A stretch of DNA of 43,183 nt from Deltaproteobacteria bacterium. Lineage in GTDB: Bacteria; Desulfobacterota; Desulfuromonadia; Geobacterales; Pseudopelobacteraceae. This document shows, in pieces, positions 33,464 through 42,981 of the stretch. Each line of letters begins with the position of its first letter. Position 1 is the stretch's first letter. Location: assembly GCA_021850095.1 (NCBI GenBank), contig JAJZRX010000020.1:1-43183 (forward strand). The letters run 5' to 3'. The position numbers and the translations under genes are program-made. The notes under the pieces are model-generated. The model was not told the DNA's origin. It saw only the letters and a list, made by a program, of their open reading frames with translations, and searched no databases.

Positions 33464-35065
33464 TCAGTTTTTAATCAGACTGGGTGTGCGGCCGGATGTA
33501 TCGTATCTGTACAGATAGGCAACCGTTTGTGCGCCGACACCGTCGTCAGCCGGAATGGAATTTTTTTTCTGAAATGTGCGTACGGCCTCCATGCTGTCCG
33601 GTCCGAAAATACCGTCAATCGGCCCGGCGTAGGCGCCGGCGGATTTCAGCAATTGCTGAAGTGCCCGGATTTCAAACATTCTCTCTCCGATGGAAATTTT
33701 ATCGGGTATATGGTGAAAATTGTTCCATACCAGATAAGCCGTTCCGTTTGCCAGTGTTTCCAACTCCTTGATCGCTACGGAGCTTCGTTCTCCAAGAGGA
33801 GGGGAGATCGAAGCTGTTGAGGCAGAAACCGATGTTACCGCCAGGCTGTATGCACCGTGGCTCCCGGCAACACGCGTTTCTAGCAGGAAAGGGATATTGG
33901 CTTTAAGGAGTTCGGGCAGTTTGGCCGAAACTCTGGTCAGGTTCAGGTTGCGGTCGTTGAAAAGCCGGCCGGCAGCTTCAGGGGTTGTCAGGTTGGCAAC
34001 GGTATCGTGCAGTGCAGGGGCATTCCAGCGCAGCAAAAGCGCATTAAGCGCCTGCAGATGAACCGTATCCTGATCCAGTGTCGCCAAAATATTCTCAAGG
34101 TTCCGGGCTGTTGGTGCACTGTTTGACGAAGCTGCAACAGGTGAAGAAATGTTTTTTGTTTTTCCGGGCATCCATCGGGCTGAAGTTACCAGAACAAGAA
34201 CAATCAACGCGATCGCAGCCATGGCAGAAAAAACCAGCTTCACATTGCGCCGCTGCGGGACATTGAGGATTTCCCGGATAGCCCGGCTGACAATAGCAGC
34301 TGTTATGCACCGTTTTTCATCACCGTAGGCAACCAGCAGAGCCCGGTCGCAGAGGATGTTAATCATGCGCGGAACACCGCTGGTGTAGAGATAGATCCAG
34401 CGGATAGCGAAATTGCTAAACGAAACTCCGCCGGTCTCACCGGCAACTTCCATTCTGCGCCGGATGTAAGCCCTGGTTTCCGCCAAGCTCATGGGTTTCA
34501 AGCGATAGCGGACCGCAATGCGCTGATTGAGCTGGCGCAGTTCGGGGCGGGCCAGCAACCCTTCCAGTTCCGGTTGTCCTGCCAGAATAATCTGAATCAA
34601 TTTATCGTTTTCGGTTTCCAGGTTGGATATCAGACGAAGTTGCTCAAGGACATCGGGGCGGAGATTCTGGGCTTCATCGATGACGAGCAGAACGGTTATG
34701 CCCCGGGAATTCTCTTCCAGCAGAAACCGGTTGAGTTCGGCCAGTAAATCATTGGCATATTCACTATCTGACTTGATGCCGAATTCCTGATTGATGCTGC
34801 GCAGCAGTTCCACACCGCTCAGGCAGGGATTGAAGATCAGCGCTGAACGGTAATGTTCATCCTCCAGCTGGCCGAGTAGAGTACGCAGCACGGTTGTTTT
34901 GCCGGTTCCGACCTCTCCGATCAACTCGATGAAGCCATAGTGATTGTTGATACCGTACAGCAGGTGGGCAAACGATTCTTTGTGATTTTTGCTGAGATAG
35001 ATAAAGCGCGGATTCGGTGTCAGCGTAAACGGCTTTTCATTGAATCCGAAGTATTTTGTGTACAT
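33464..35065 (-). CDS. gspA: ExeA/GspA-type AAA ATPase with peptidoglycan-binding domain
   Basis: A 533-residue ATPase. The N-terminal 'MYTKYFGFNEKPFTLTPNPR' is diagnostic. Walker A is 'GEVGTGKTT' (50-58) and Walker B is 'VLLVIDEAQ' (Asp131, Glu132). A membrane helix lies at ~277-298. The C-terminal third holds a middle periplasmic domain and a peptidoglycan-binding domain 1 near residues 460-525 ('LLKSAGAYAGPIDGIFGPDS', 'AVRTFQKKNSIPADDGVG'). Together with GspB it links cytoplasmic ATP hydrolysis to secretin assembly across the cell wall. MshM-like ATPases are the main alternative. No clear Shine-Dalgarno sits before the ATG. Confidence 0.92.
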   Translation of the reverse strand: MYTKYFGFNEKPFTLTPNPRFIYLSKNHKESFAHLLYGINNHYGFIELIGEVGTGKTTVLRTLLGQLEDEHYRSALIFNPCLSGVELLRSINQEFGIKSDSEYANDLLAELNRFLLEENSRGITVLLVIDEAQNLRPDVLEQLRLISNLETENDKLIQIILAGQPELEGLLARPELRQLNQRIAVRYRLKPMSLAETRAYIRRRMEVAGETGGVSFSNFAIRWIYLYTSGVPRMINILCDRALLVAYGDEKRCITAAIVSRAIREILNVPQRRNVKLVFSAMAAIALIVLVLVTSARWMPGKTKNISSPVAASSNSAPTARNLENILATLDQDTVHLQALNALLLRWNAPALHDTVANLTTPEAAGRLFNDRNLNLTRVSAKLPELLKANIPFLLETRVAGSHGAYSLAVTSVSASTASISPPLGERSSVAIKELETLANGTAYLVWNNFHHIPDKISIGERMFEIRALQQLLKSAGAYAGPIDGIFGPDSMEAVRTFQKKNSIPADDGVGAQTVAYLYRYDTSGRTPSLIKN

Positions 35066-35180
35066 AAGTAATGACCAGAAAAATGTAAGGTTCGGATGGT
35101 TGGCTCTGCAGTAATGATCTCATGCAATAAATCTATTGTGTATTCCATAGAAACTGCTTATTTTCAAGAAAATTCACAGA

Positions 35181-35208
35181 TTGTCAACTTTCTGTATTTT
35201 TGTACATA
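35181..35208 (+). promoter_or_regulatory. Predicted promoter directly in front of the aminomutase ATG
   Basis: TTGTCA (35181-35186), 16 bases, TACATA (35203-35208), then exactly 8 bases to ATG 35217. The same geometry is seen at three other genes in the window. Confidence 0.4.
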
Positions 35209-35216
35209 CACCACGG

Positions 35217-36272
35217 ATGAATGGAACATTATTAATGCAGTACTTTGATGATTACGATCTATCTATCTTAAATAGCAGCACTTATAATCATTGTAATGAT
35301 GAGTGCAATTTGGTGTCTGCCCGTTACCCGGTTCGCGTTTCAAAGTATTATGCCGGTTTGATTCGGCACGAGGGTGATGCCATCTGGAAGCAGTGCATGC
35401 CTGATCTGAAGGAGCTCGCAGACCTTGACCAGCTTCCGGATCCATTGCACGAGGGGTCCTTGAGCCCGGTGCCCGGACTGATTCATCGTTATCCCGATCG
35501 GGCGGTGCTGCTGGTTTCCAATCGCTGCCCGGTTTATTGCCGTTTCTGCATGCGCAAACGGCTGATCGGCACTGGCGATGCACCCATGAGCGAAACTGAA
35601 CTGCAGAACGCCCTTACTTACCTTGCCGCCAACCCGGCCATTTGTGACGTGATCCTGTCGGGCGGTGATCCGCTGATGCTTGATGACCAGTCCCTTGATC
35701 GTATTTTGAGCGGATTGCGCGCAATCCGCCATATTTCAGTCATTCGCATCGGCACACGGATTCCGGTTACGCTGCCGGCGCGCGTCACCACCGAACTGTG
35801 CGAACTGCTCAAGAAGTTCCATCCCTTGTATATCAACACCCACTTCAATCATCCGGCCGAGATTACCGACCAATCTTCAAGGGCCTGCGCCATGCTGGCG
35901 GATGCCGGTATTCAACTGGGAAATCAGACGGTACTTCTCAAGGGGGTCAACGACGATATCAAGCTCATGCGCGAATTGCTGTCCGGTCTGCTTGCCATTC
36001 GCGTCAGGCCCTATTATCTGCACCAGATGGATCTAGTGCGAGGCACGGCCCATTTCAGAACGTCAGTAAACAGTGGTCTTGAAATTATCAGGGGACTGCG
36101 CGGACACATTTCCGGACTGGCAGTGCCGCATTATGTTATCGATCTGCCGGAAGGGAAGGGCAAGGTTGCGCTTCTGCCGGACACCCCGGAACGGGAAGGT
36201 GATCTGTTGTTGTTGAGAACCTACACCGGTGAACTGGTTCCGTACCGGGATCTCACAACTGTTCAGGAGTAA
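35217..36272 (+). CDS. Lysine 2,3-aminomutase family radical SAM protein (KamA/EpmB)
   Basis: A 351-residue radical SAM enzyme. The [4Fe-4S]-SAM motif C-x3-C-x2-C is Cys104, 108 and 111 in 'NRCPVYCRFCMRKRL', and 'ILSGGDPLM' is also present. It belongs to the KamA/EpmB family, which moves the alpha-amino group of lysine to the beta carbon using PLP. By length (KamA is ~410, EpmB ~340) and by its neighbours epmA and efp it could supply beta-lysine for EF-P. Yet its core ('NQTVLLKGVNDD', 'IRVRPYYLHQMDLVRGTAHF', 'LRGHISGLAVP') looks more like KamA than enteric EpmB. ATG 35217 lacks a Shine-Dalgarno; ATG 35235 is an alternative. Its end overlaps epmA by 20 bases. Confidence 0.85.
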   Translation: MNGTLLMQYFDDYDLSILNSSTYNHCNDECNLVSARYPVRVSKYYAGLIRHEGDAIWKQCMPDLKELADLDQLPDPLHEGSLSPVPGLIHRYPDRAVLLVSNRCPVYCRFCMRKRLIGTGDAPMSETELQNALTYLAANPAICDVILSGGDPLMLDDQSLDRILSGLRAIRHISVIRIGTRIPVTLPARVTTELCELLKKFHPLYINTHFNHPAEITDQSSRACAMLADAGIQLGNQTVLLKGVNDDIKLMRELLSGLLAIRVRPYYLHQMDLVRGTAHFRTSVNSGLEIIRGLRGHISGLAVPHYVIDLPEGKGKVALLPDTPEREGDLLLLRTYTGELVPYRDLTTVQE

Positions 36273-37158
36273 AGGCAACCACCTGGTCGATGCTATCCGT
36301 TCCCACGGCCAGCATTACCAACCGGTCGATTCCCAGTGCGATGCCGGCCGAGGGGGGCATGTACCCCAGCTCATCCAGAAACCGCTCCGGCAGCGGCAAG
36401 GCCGAACGACCTTCCTGCAAGCGCAACCGGTTGGCTTCCACAAAACGTCTGCGCTGCTCTTGCGGATCATTCAGCTCGCTGAAGCCGTTGGCAAGCTCCA
36501 ATCCACCCACATACAGTTCAAAGCGTTCGGCCAGATCTGCTTGTCCCGGCTTGAGGCGTGACAGGGCGGCCAGTTCAGCCGGATAGTCCACCAGCATGAC
36601 CGGGGACGGAAAATCTGCCAGGGCCGGCTCGATCGTCTCCGTCAGAATTTCCTCGTAGAGCCCTTTTTGGAGGCAATCCCATACTGAATGATTGGCGAAG
36701 CGCAAAAACGCCTCCTGGACGCTTATGGTGCTCCAGGGGGCAAAAGGATCGATTCTTCTGGTTTTGTAGCGGTAAACGGGCGACCCGGTCAGACAAACAG
36801 CGGCAACATGCTGCAGCAGTTGCCTGCAATCCGCCATCAGGTTCCGGTAATCACTATCGGCCCGGTACCATTCCAGCATGGTAAACTCGGACAGATGTCG
36901 AACGCCGCGCTCGTTCGAGCGCCAGCAGCGGGATATTTGAAACAGGTTTTCGTGTCCGCGACACAGCAGGCGTTTCATGCAGATTTCGGGGGAAGTCTGG
37001 AGCTGCCAGGGGGGGGCCATGACCGGGTCGATATATTCTTCAGGGGCGTTGGCGGGAACAAGAAGGGGGGTTTCCACTTCAAGAAACCCCCGATCCCAGA
37101 AAAAACTGCGTATGGCCCTGATGATGTTCGCCCGCAACCACAGGGCGTCATGATTCAT
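36253..37158 (-). CDS. epmA: EF-P lysine-tRNA-synthetase-like enzyme EpmA (GenX/PoxA/YjeA)
   Basis: A 301-residue class II synthetase-like enzyme that adds a lysine to a conserved EF-P lysine instead of to tRNA. It has only the catalytic domain: 'FLEVETPLLVPANAPEEYID', motif 2 'FQISRCWRSNERGVRHLSEF', 'TMLEWYRAD', and motif 3 'GIALGIDRLVMLA'. There is no anticodon-binding domain, which separates it from LysRS (~500 residues). It is only 3 bases from the efp stop and shares its transcript. Confidence 0.95.
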   Translation of the reverse strand: MNHDALWLRANIIRAIRSFFWDRGFLEVETPLLVPANAPEEYIDPVMAPPWQLQTSPEICMKRLLCRGHENLFQISRCWRSNERGVRHLSEFTMLEWYRADSDYRNLMADCRQLLQHVAAVCLTGSPVYRYKTRRIDPFAPWSTISVQEAFLRFANHSVWDCLQKGLYEEILTETIEPALADFPSPVMLVDYPAELAALSRLKPGQADLAERFELYVGGLELANGFSELNDPQEQRRRFVEANRLRLQEGRSALPLPERFLDELGYMPPSAGIALGIDRLVMLAVGTDSIDQVVAFTPEQL

Positions 37159-37161
37159 ATA

Positions 37162-37725
37162 TCAGCCTTTGACGCGGGTTGAATACTCGCCGTTGCGAGT
37201 GTCGATAACAATTAGTTCGCCTTCTTCGATGAAGGGGGGAACGCGCAGGACATAGCCGGTTTCGACGGTCGCCGGCTTGGAGTCGTTACCGCTGGTGTCG
37301 CCCTTGGCCCATTGCTCGGTTTCGGTGACACGCAGGTTGACAAAGTTGGGCAGCGATACGCCGATCGGCTTTTCGCCGAACAGCATGACTTCGACCTTGA
37401 GATTTTCCAGCAGGAAGTTCTTGGCGTCGCCCAGGGTTTCTTCCTCCATGACGACCTGCTCGTAGGTCGCCTGATCCATGAAGGTATAGTGTGTGCCTTC
37501 CTTGTAAAGATACTCCATCGTTCGCTCTTCCAGGCTGGCAGGCTCGAAAGTTTCGCCGGAGCGATAGGTTCTGTCGAGCAGGGTTCCGTTGATCATGTTA
37601 CGCATCTTGGTCCGATACAACGCCTGGCCTTTACCCGGTTTGACGAAGTCGAAAGCAACCACCAGATACGGGTCTCCATCCAGGGTAATTTTGAGTCCTT
37701 TTTTCAGATCGGCTACGGTGTACAT
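37162..37725 (-). CDS. efp: Elongation factor P
   Basis: A 187-residue EF-P, a three-barrel protein that relieves ribosome stalling at polyproline. The loop holding the modified residue is 'FVKPGKGQALYR', with Lys32 the equivalent of E. coli Lys34. The lysine (not arginine) together with the downstream epmA supports the lysylation pathway rather than rhamnosylation. The C-terminal barrel has 'VETGYVLRVPPFIEEGELI'. GAGGAA lies before the ATG. Order efp-epmA on the minus strand, with infA next upstream on the same strand. Confidence 0.97.
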   Translation of the reverse strand: MYTVADLKKGLKITLDGDPYLVVAFDFVKPGKGQALYRTKMRNMINGTLLDRTYRSGETFEPASLEERTMEYLYKEGTHYTFMDQATYEQVVMEEETLGDAKNFLLENLKVEVMLFGEKPIGVSLPNFVNLRVTETEQWAKGDTSGNDSKPATVETGYVLRVPPFIEEGELIVIDTRNGEYSTRVKG

Positions 37726-37756
37726 TGATTCCTCGCAAATATTTTAATTAAACGAC

Positions 37757-37783
37757 ACAAGCCCATCGTGAGGACGGGCCTGT
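37757..37783. terminator. Hairpin between infA and efp
   Basis: ACAAGCCCATC pairs with GACGGGCCTGT (one G-T) around a 5-base loop. The U-tract is poor on both strands, so it is a weak terminator or an mRNA-stabilising hairpin. Confidence 0.4.
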
Positions 37784-37808
37784 TTATAAGTAATTGGAGC
37801 TGATGTTT

Positions 37809-38027
37809 TTATTTGGCGCGATAGGTGATGCGGCCGCGGGTCAGGTCGTAGGGGGATAGTTCCACGGTAACCTTGTCGCCGGGGAGAATCTTGATGAAAT
37901 ATTTGCGCATCTTTCCGGAAATATGGGCCAACACGACATGATCATTTTCAAGTCTGACGCGAAACATGGCGTTGGGCAACGGTTCGATGACGGTTCCTTC
38001 TACTTCAATCGCTTCTTCTTTACTCAT
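37809..38027 (-). CDS. infA: Translation initiation factor IF-1
   Basis: A 72-residue S1/OB-fold protein: '[20 protein letters not shown]' and '[20 protein letters not shown]' with '[20 protein letters not shown]'. It binds the 30S A site during initiation. The length is the family norm. A TATAAT promoter is visible upstream. Here it stands beside efp rather than in the ribosomal-protein operon. Some bacteria carry a second IF-1 gene, but whether this is the only copy cannot be known from this window. Confidence 0.96.
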   Translation of the reverse strand: MSKEEAIEVEGTVIEPLPNAMFRVRLENDHVVLAHISGKMRKYFIKILPGDKVTVELSPYDLTRGRITYRAK

Positions 38028-38104
38028 ACGCTCTACAGCTCCTCAAAGGCACATTTGTTGTGAACTGCGACACCTTACTGATACTGCTCTAAAAATGCAA
38101 GCCA

Positions 38105-38132
38105 ATTATATACTTCATCCATAAAGTGCCCA
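38105..38132 (-). promoter_or_regulatory. Predicted promoter of infA
   Basis: On the minus strand TGGGCA (38127-38132), 16 bases, then consensus TATAAT (38105-38110). The predicted leader is about 70 bases. The surrounding 38028-38227 is AT-rich and holds no ORF. Confidence 0.45.
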
Positions 38133-38227
38133 TAAGATATATTATGTCAAGTTGCTGGTGTCCCGGCAATTTGATATAAAATATAGGTTTTAGGGTATTA
38201 TTGTTGATGGTGTAATTGTCCTATTGC

Positions 38228-38683
38228 TTATTGGCATCGTAACAATTTGACGCCATCCTCAAAAAGAACCTGCATCTTGCTGGGTGCAATCAGCTGCTTC
38301 ACAACACCCAGACCGAAAACGGAATGATGAATCAAACTGTTGACGCGGTAACTTTCGTTCATGGCATAATCCTGGGCCTTGTCGATCTGCATGGTCGGCC
38401 TCAATGATGCCCACTCTGCGCGTTCTGCCTCGACCGGATCTTTTTTTGAACCGCTCCGTGGAGATGAAGCCCGGTATGCTGACGGCTCTTTGGAGGCCTT
38501 GGCCGCTCTGGCCTCTTTGGCTGTCGGCGGTGGATAATAATTGTGTACGCCGCCACAGGTGTTGCACTCCACCCGGACGACCTTGTCCTCCACCATTGCG
38601 ACGATTCTGTGATTCAGAATTTCTCGACACCGTGTGCAACGGGCATCAATTATGTCTCCTGCCGATAGTTTCCTGCTGATCAT
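38228..38683 (-). CDS. Zinc-ribbon protein with PcrA/CarD-like C-terminal segment (hypothetical)
   Basis: A 151-residue soluble protein. The N-terminal zinc ribbon uses Cys16, 19, 40 and 43 ('ARCTRCREI', 'ECNTCGGVHNYYPP'). A basic, Ala/Lys-rich linker follows (residues ~50-90). The C-terminal 35 residues ('HHSVFGLGVVKQLIAPSKMQ', 'VLFEDGVKLLRC') resemble the small Tudor-like fold at the end of PcrA/UvrD helicases, which binds RNA polymerase. That resemblance is by eye and is inference. Start 38683 is preferred over ATG 38806 because of its GAGGA site. Confidence 0.7.
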   Translation of the reverse strand: MISRKLSAGDIIDARCTRCREILNHRIVAMVEDKVVRVECNTCGGVHNYYPPPTAKEARAAKASKEPSAYRASSPRSGSKKDPVEAERAEWASLRPTMQIDKAQDYAMNESYRVNSLIHHSVFGLGVVKQLIAPSKMQVLFEDGVKLLRCQ

Positions 38684-38745
38684 GATAATCCTCTTCTTTG
38701 CAAATGATTGGGGAAATAGAAACTTACAATAACAAGATCCGATCC

Positions 38746-38790
38746 GGCAAAAAAACCGCTCACCAGTATCATCGCCGGAGAGCGGTTTCA
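38746..38790 (-). terminator. Terminator of paaK (minus strand)
   Basis: AAACCGCTC (38753-38761) pairs with GAGCGGTTT (38780-38788). On the minus strand a T7 run follows. It ends the ispG-proS-paaK block. Confidence 0.8.
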
Positions 38791-38823
38791 AAGGGTAAAA
38801 ACTCAATTAAAACATGGTGTCTC

Positions 38824-40137
38824 TTACCTTGTTTGCCGCCTGTCGATGACCCGGTCGGCCTTGCCTTCATGGCGCGGTATGCTGTTGGGTTCAACCAGTT
38901 TGACGGTTACTCCCACGCCCAGTACCGAATCGATCCGCTTTCCTACCATATCCAGGAAGGCTCGTTGTTTTTTCATCTCATCGAAGAAGGTGTTTTCACG
39001 GACCTCAATGCAGACTTCCAATACATCCAGAGCGCCTTTACGATCCACAATCAGCTGATAGTGCGGCTGACAACCTTCGATAGCCACCAGAACCTCTTCA
39101 ATCTGGGATGGAAAGACATTGACCCCCTTGATAATCAGCATATCATCCGAGCGTCCCATGGTTTTTTTCATTCTGGCCATGGTGCGGCCGCACTCACAGG
39201 TTGTATAGTCAAGGCTGGTGATGTCCCTGGTGCGATAACGGATCATCGGAACGGCTTCCTTGCAGACTGTCGTCAGAACCAGTTCGCCAACACTGCCGGG
39301 GGGCAGCACCTGGCAGGTTTCCGGATCGATAATTTCGGCGATAAAGGCGTCTTCGGCGATATGCATGCCGTTTTTGCAGCGGCATTCACCGGCAACGCCC
39401 GGGCCGATGACTTCCGACAGTCCGTAATTATCAGTGGCGCTGATCAGCAGTCGCGACTCGATTTCCCGGCGCATGGCCTCGGACCAGGGTTCTCCGCCGA
39501 AAAGACCGACCTTGAGTGCCAGCGATTTGGGATCGACGCCCTGCTGTTCCATCCGCTCTGCCAGCGTGATGGCGTAGCTGGGGGTGCAGACCAGCGCACT
39601 GGAGCGGTAATCCTGCATGATCATGATCTGTTTGTCGCTGTTGCCGCCGCTCATGGGGATAACGGCGGCCCCGATGACTTCGGAACCGTAATGGAGGCCG
39701 AATGCGCCGGTGAACATACCGTACCCGAATGCTATCTGGACAACATCGTCATGGGTTACGCCGGCGGCGGTCATCATGCGTGCTACCAGGTTCGACCAGA
39801 TCTTCAAATCATTTTTGGTGTAGCCGACCACGGTCGGTTTGCCGGTCGTACCGGAAGAAGAATGAATCCGGACTACTTCCCTTAAAGGAACGGCGAACAT
39901 TCCATAAGGATAGTTGAGGCGCAGGTCCTCCTTGGTGGTGAAAGGCAGCTTGGCAAGATCGGCCAGCGAAGTGACGTCCTCCGGCACGATGCCCAGCTCA
40001 TTGAACTTGGTGCGATAACAGGTGACGTTCTTATAGGCGCGGTTCAGCGTTGCCTGAAGCCGCTCCAGCTGAAGCTGCTCCAGTTCCTCGCGCGGCATGC
40101 ATTCGTGTTGTGTATCCCAGATCAGATTAGCCTGCAT
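38824..40137 (-). CDS. paaK: Phenylacetate-CoA ligase (PaaK-type)
   Basis: A 437-residue adenylate-forming ligase activating an aryl acetate to its CoA ester. The ATP motif is '[15 protein letters not shown]', followed by '[15 protein letters not shown]' and C-terminal '[14 protein letters not shown]'. The length fits PaaK rather than the larger acyl-CoA ligases. In anaerobes such genes handle phenylacetate or indoleacetate from aromatic amino acids, but no other aromatic-degradation gene is here. ATG 40137 with GAGGA is chosen over ATG 40221. Confidence 0.92.
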   Translation of the reverse strand: MQANLIWDTQHECMPREELEQLQLERLQATLNRAYKNVTCYRTKFNELGIVPEDVTSLADLAKLPFTTKEDLRLNYPYGMFAVPLREVVRIHSSSGTTGKPTVVGYTKNDLKIWSNLVARMMTAAGVTHDDVVQIAFGYGMFTGAFGLHYGSEVIGAAVIPMSGGNSDKQIMIMQDYRSSALVCTPSYAITLAERMEQQGVDPKSLALKVGLFGGEPWSEAMRREIESRLLISATDNYGLSEVIGPGVAGECRCKNGMHIAEDAFIAEIIDPETCQVLPPGSVGELVLTTVCKEAVPMIRYRTRDITSLDYTTCECGRTMARMKKTMGRSDDMLIIKGVNVFPSQIEEVLVAIEGCQPHYQLIVDRKGALDVLEVCIEVRENTFFDEMKKQRAFLDMVGKRIDSVLGVGVTVKLVEPNSIPRHEGKADRVIDRRQTR

Positions 40138-40153
40138 GGCATCCTCGTAATGC

Positions 40154-41890
40154 TCAAATATTATTCTTTGATTCCAGGGCAGAGGTGACCATCTGCTGTA
40201 CCGTTGCAATCGCTTCTTCAATCGGCAGCGATAGAACTTCTCCGCTGGCCCGGATCTTGAGCTCGACTTTGCCTTCCGCCAGACCTTTACTGCCGACCAC
40301 GATCCGGAGCGGAATTCCGATCAGGTCGTTATCCTTGAACTTTACCCCCGGCCGCTCGTCACGGTCGTCGAAAAGAACCTCAAGACCCAGCTTTTCAAGT
40401 TTGAGATATATCTCTTCGGAGGCGGCCATGACCCCTTTGTCCTTGGCGTTGATTGCCACGACGGAACAGTGGAACGGTGCGATCGGTATCGGGAAGATGA
40501 TGCCGTTCTCATCATGGTTCTGCTCGATGGCGGCCGCCACCGTGCGGCCGATGCCAATGCCGTAGCAGCCCGTGAAAATAACCTGCTCCTTGCCGCCTGC
40601 ATCCAGATAGGTCGCATTCAGAGCCTGTGAATATTTGGTGCCCAGTTTGAAAACATGGCCGACCTCAATGCCGCGCCAGATCTCGAGCTTTCCGGATTCA
40701 CAGCGCGGGCAGCCGTCGCCGGCCACCACGTTGCGGATGTCGACGTAACGATCGGGAGTAAAGTCGCGCCCCGGATTGGCGTTGCAGTAATGCAGATCGG
40801 TTTCGTTGGCGCCGATAACGCTGTTGATCATGTTCTGCACCAGCAGGTCGGCCAGCAGGGGCAGTTTCTGTTTGATGCCGATCGGGCCGAGGAAGCCGGT
40901 CGGTGAACCGGTGTGGTGCTGCACTTCCTCTTCGGTGGCCATTCTGATCTCATTCCAGCCCAAAGCGTTTTTGAGTTTGATCTCGTTCAGCTCGTGGTCG
41001 CCCCGCAGCAACGCCATAACAAACTCGTCACTGTCCGAGCAGTACACCAGCGCCTTGATGGTCTGCTGCGTTGCCAGACCGAGAAAAGCGGCCACATCTG
41101 CGATGCTCTTCATGCCGAGGGTGGCGGTCTTCTGAAGCGCCAGCAATTCCCCGCCTGCGGCTTCCTGCACAACCCGGGACTCGGCCTTTTCAACATTGGC
41201 GGCATACCGGCAGGCATGGCAGGAAACGATGGCATCCTCACCCGAATCGGCCAGCACCATGAACTCGTGGGAAGAAGACCCGCCGATGCTGCCGGTGTCG
41301 GCCTCCACAGCCCTGAAGTTGAGTCCGCAGCGTTCAAAAATCCGCATATAGGCGGTGAACATCTTGTCGTAAGAAAAATCCGCTGCAGCACTGTCCACAT
41401 CGAACGAATAAGCGTCCTTCATGATGAACTCACGGCCACGCATCAGGCCGAAGCGGGGGCGGATCTCATCGCGGAATTTGGTCTGGATCTGGTAGAAATT
41501 GACCGGCATCTGGCGGTAGCTCTTGATCTCGCGCCGCACCATGTCGGTGATGACCTCCTCATGGGTCGGCCCCATGCAGAATTCGGCCTCCTTGCGATCC
41601 TTGAAGCGCAGCAGCTCCTTGCCGTAAAAGGCCCAGCGACCCGACTCTTGCCATAATTCAGCCGGCTGAACGCCCGGCATCAGCATCTCGATCGCATCGG
41701 CCTTGTTCATCTCTTCACGGACGATGTTTTCAAACTTGCGGATCGAACGAAGCCCCAGCGGCAGATAATTGTAGATGCCGGCCGCCAATTTGCGAATCAT
41801 GCCGGCCCGCAGCATCAGTTGATGAGAAATAACCTCGGCGTCGGAAGGGGTTTCCTTGACGGTCGGTATAAAATAACGGGAATAAAGCAT
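40154..41890 (-). CDS. proS: Prolyl-tRNA synthetase (bacterial type)
   Basis: A 578-residue class II synthetase charging tRNA-Pro. It has '[20 protein letters not shown]' and '[20 protein letters not shown]' (motifs 1-2), then the bacterial INS editing insert (residues ~225-400, including '[17 protein letters not shown]') that clears Ala-tRNA-Pro. The catalytic domain ends with '[20 protein letters not shown]', and the anticodon-binding domain follows. GAGG precedes the ATG. It is placed 36 bases after ispG. Confidence 0.97.
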   Translation of the reverse strand: MLYSRYFIPTVKETPSDAEVISHQLMLRAGMIRKLAAGIYNYLPLGLRSIRKFENIVREEMNKADAIEMLMPGVQPAELWQESGRWAFYGKELLRFKDRKEAEFCMGPTHEEVITDMVRREIKSYRQMPVNFYQIQTKFRDEIRPRFGLMRGREFIMKDAYSFDVDSAAADFSYDKMFTAYMRIFERCGLNFRAVEADTGSIGGSSSHEFMVLADSGEDAIVSCHACRYAANVEKAESRVVQEAAGGELLALQKTATLGMKSIADVAAFLGLATQQTIKALVYCSDSDEFVMALLRGDHELNEIKLKNALGWNEIRMATEEEVQHHTGSPTGFLGPIGIKQKLPLLADLLVQNMINSVIGANETDLHYCNANPGRDFTPDRYVDIRNVVAGDGCPRCESGKLEIWRGIEVGHVFKLGTKYSQALNATYLDAGGKEQVIFTGCYGIGIGRTVAAAIEQNHDENGIIFPIPIAPFHCSVVAINAKDKGVMAASEEIYLKLEKLGLEVLFDDRDERPGVKFKDNDLIGIPLRIVVGSKGLAEGKVELKIRASGEVLSLPIEEAIATVQQMVTSALESKNNI

Positions 41891-41926
41891 GGGAACCTCA
41901 ATGGTTGGTTTTGTAGAGCGCTTTTT

Positions 41927-42973
41927 TCAGAGCTTGTTTATTTCTTCAATCAGGGCTTGGGCCAGTTGATCTTCAGGGACTTTACGGACGATCTCGCCGT
42001 GGCGGAAGAGCAGCCCCTCCCCTTTGCCGCCGGCAATACCCACATCGGCTTCACGGGCTTCGCCGGGGCCGTTGACGGCACAGCCCATCACGGCGACAGT
42101 AATCCGTTTGTCGATGCCCTGCAGACGACGTTCCACATCTTCGGCAACCTTGATCAGGTTGATCTGGCAACGGCCGCAGGTTGGGCAGGAGACAAAATTG
42201 ACCCCCCGCTGGCGCAGGCCCAGGCTTTTCAGAATCTCGTACCCTACCCTGACCTCGTCCAGCACATCGCCGGTCAACGAAACCCGCAGCGTGTCGCCGA
42301 TGCCGTCGGCCAGCAGAATGCCCAGCCCGACCGAGGACTTGATCGTGCCGGAAAAGATCGTGCCAGCCTCGGTAATGCCGATGTGCAGCGGATAATCGAC
42401 CGCCTCCGAAAGCAGGCGATAGGCGAAAACCGTCTTCATGACATCGGAAGCCTTCAGAGAAACTTTGATTTCGCGGTAGTTCAGTTCTTCGAGGATGCGG
42501 ATATGCCCCAGGGCCGATTCGACCATGGCTTCGGCGGTCGGATGACCGTAGCGCTCCAGCAGCTCCTTTTCCAGCGAGCCGGCATTGACACCGATCCGGA
42601 TCGGCACGGAGCGTTCGGCGGCCGACTTTACGACCTCGGCCACTTTCCATTTTTCACCGATGTTGCCGGGATTGAGCCGCAATCCGTCGATGCCCCCCTC
42701 GAGAACCTTGAGGGCCAGCTTGTAGTCGAAATGAATGTCGGCGATGACCGGAATCGGGCTGGATTTTTTAATCTGTCCCAGAGCGACCGCCGCCTCAAGA
42801 TCCGGGACGGCGCAGCGCACGATCTCGCAGCCGACAGCGGCTAGCCCGTTGATCTGGGCTATAGTCGCTGCCACATCCCGCGTATCGGTGGAGCACATGG
42901 ACTGCACCGAACAGGGAGCGTCACCGCCAATCGCAACCGGGCCTACATGTATCTGTCGGGTGGCTTTTTTCAT
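41927..42973 (-). CDS. ispG: 4-hydroxy-3-methylbut-2-en-1-yl diphosphate synthase
   Basis: A 348-residue iron-sulfur enzyme of the MEP isoprenoid pathway. It has 'IHVGPVAIGGDAPCSVQSMC' and 'PVIADIHFDYKLAL'. The C-terminal [4Fe-4S] ligands are 'SCPTCGRCQINL' and 'GCAVNGPGEA'. The length equals the short bacterial type. ATG 42973 is chosen over TTG 42991. Neither has a Shine-Dalgarno, but a promoter places the transcription start at the 42973 codon. Confidence 0.95.
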   Translation of the reverse strand: MKKATRQIHVGPVAIGGDAPCSVQSMCSTDTRDVAATIAQINGLAAVGCEIVRCAVPDLEAAVALGQIKKSSPIPVIADIHFDYKLALKVLEGGIDGLRLNPGNIGEKWKVAEVVKSAAERSVPIRIGVNAGSLEKELLERYGHPTAEAMVESALGHIRILEELNYREIKVSLKASDVMKTVFAYRLLSEAVDYPLHIGITEAGTIFSGTIKSSVGLGILLADGIGDTLRVSLTGDVLDEVRVGYEILKSLGLRQRGVNFVSCPTCGRCQINLIKVAEDVERRLQGIDKRITVAVMGCAVNGPGEAREADVGIAGGKGEGLLFRHGEIVRKVPEDQLAQALIEEINKL

Positions 42974-42981
42974 AAGCGGGC

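Noticed and set aside
38698-39885. 395-codon plus-strand ORF opposite paaK
   Set aside because: Antisense shadow of the well-supported paaK gene. The length comes from the GC-rich third positions of paaK; the composition is His/Gln/Gly rich and matches no family.
41819-42844. 341-codon plus-strand ORF opposite ispG and proS
   Set aside because: Shadow of two recognised genes; spans their intergenic gap with no ribosome site.
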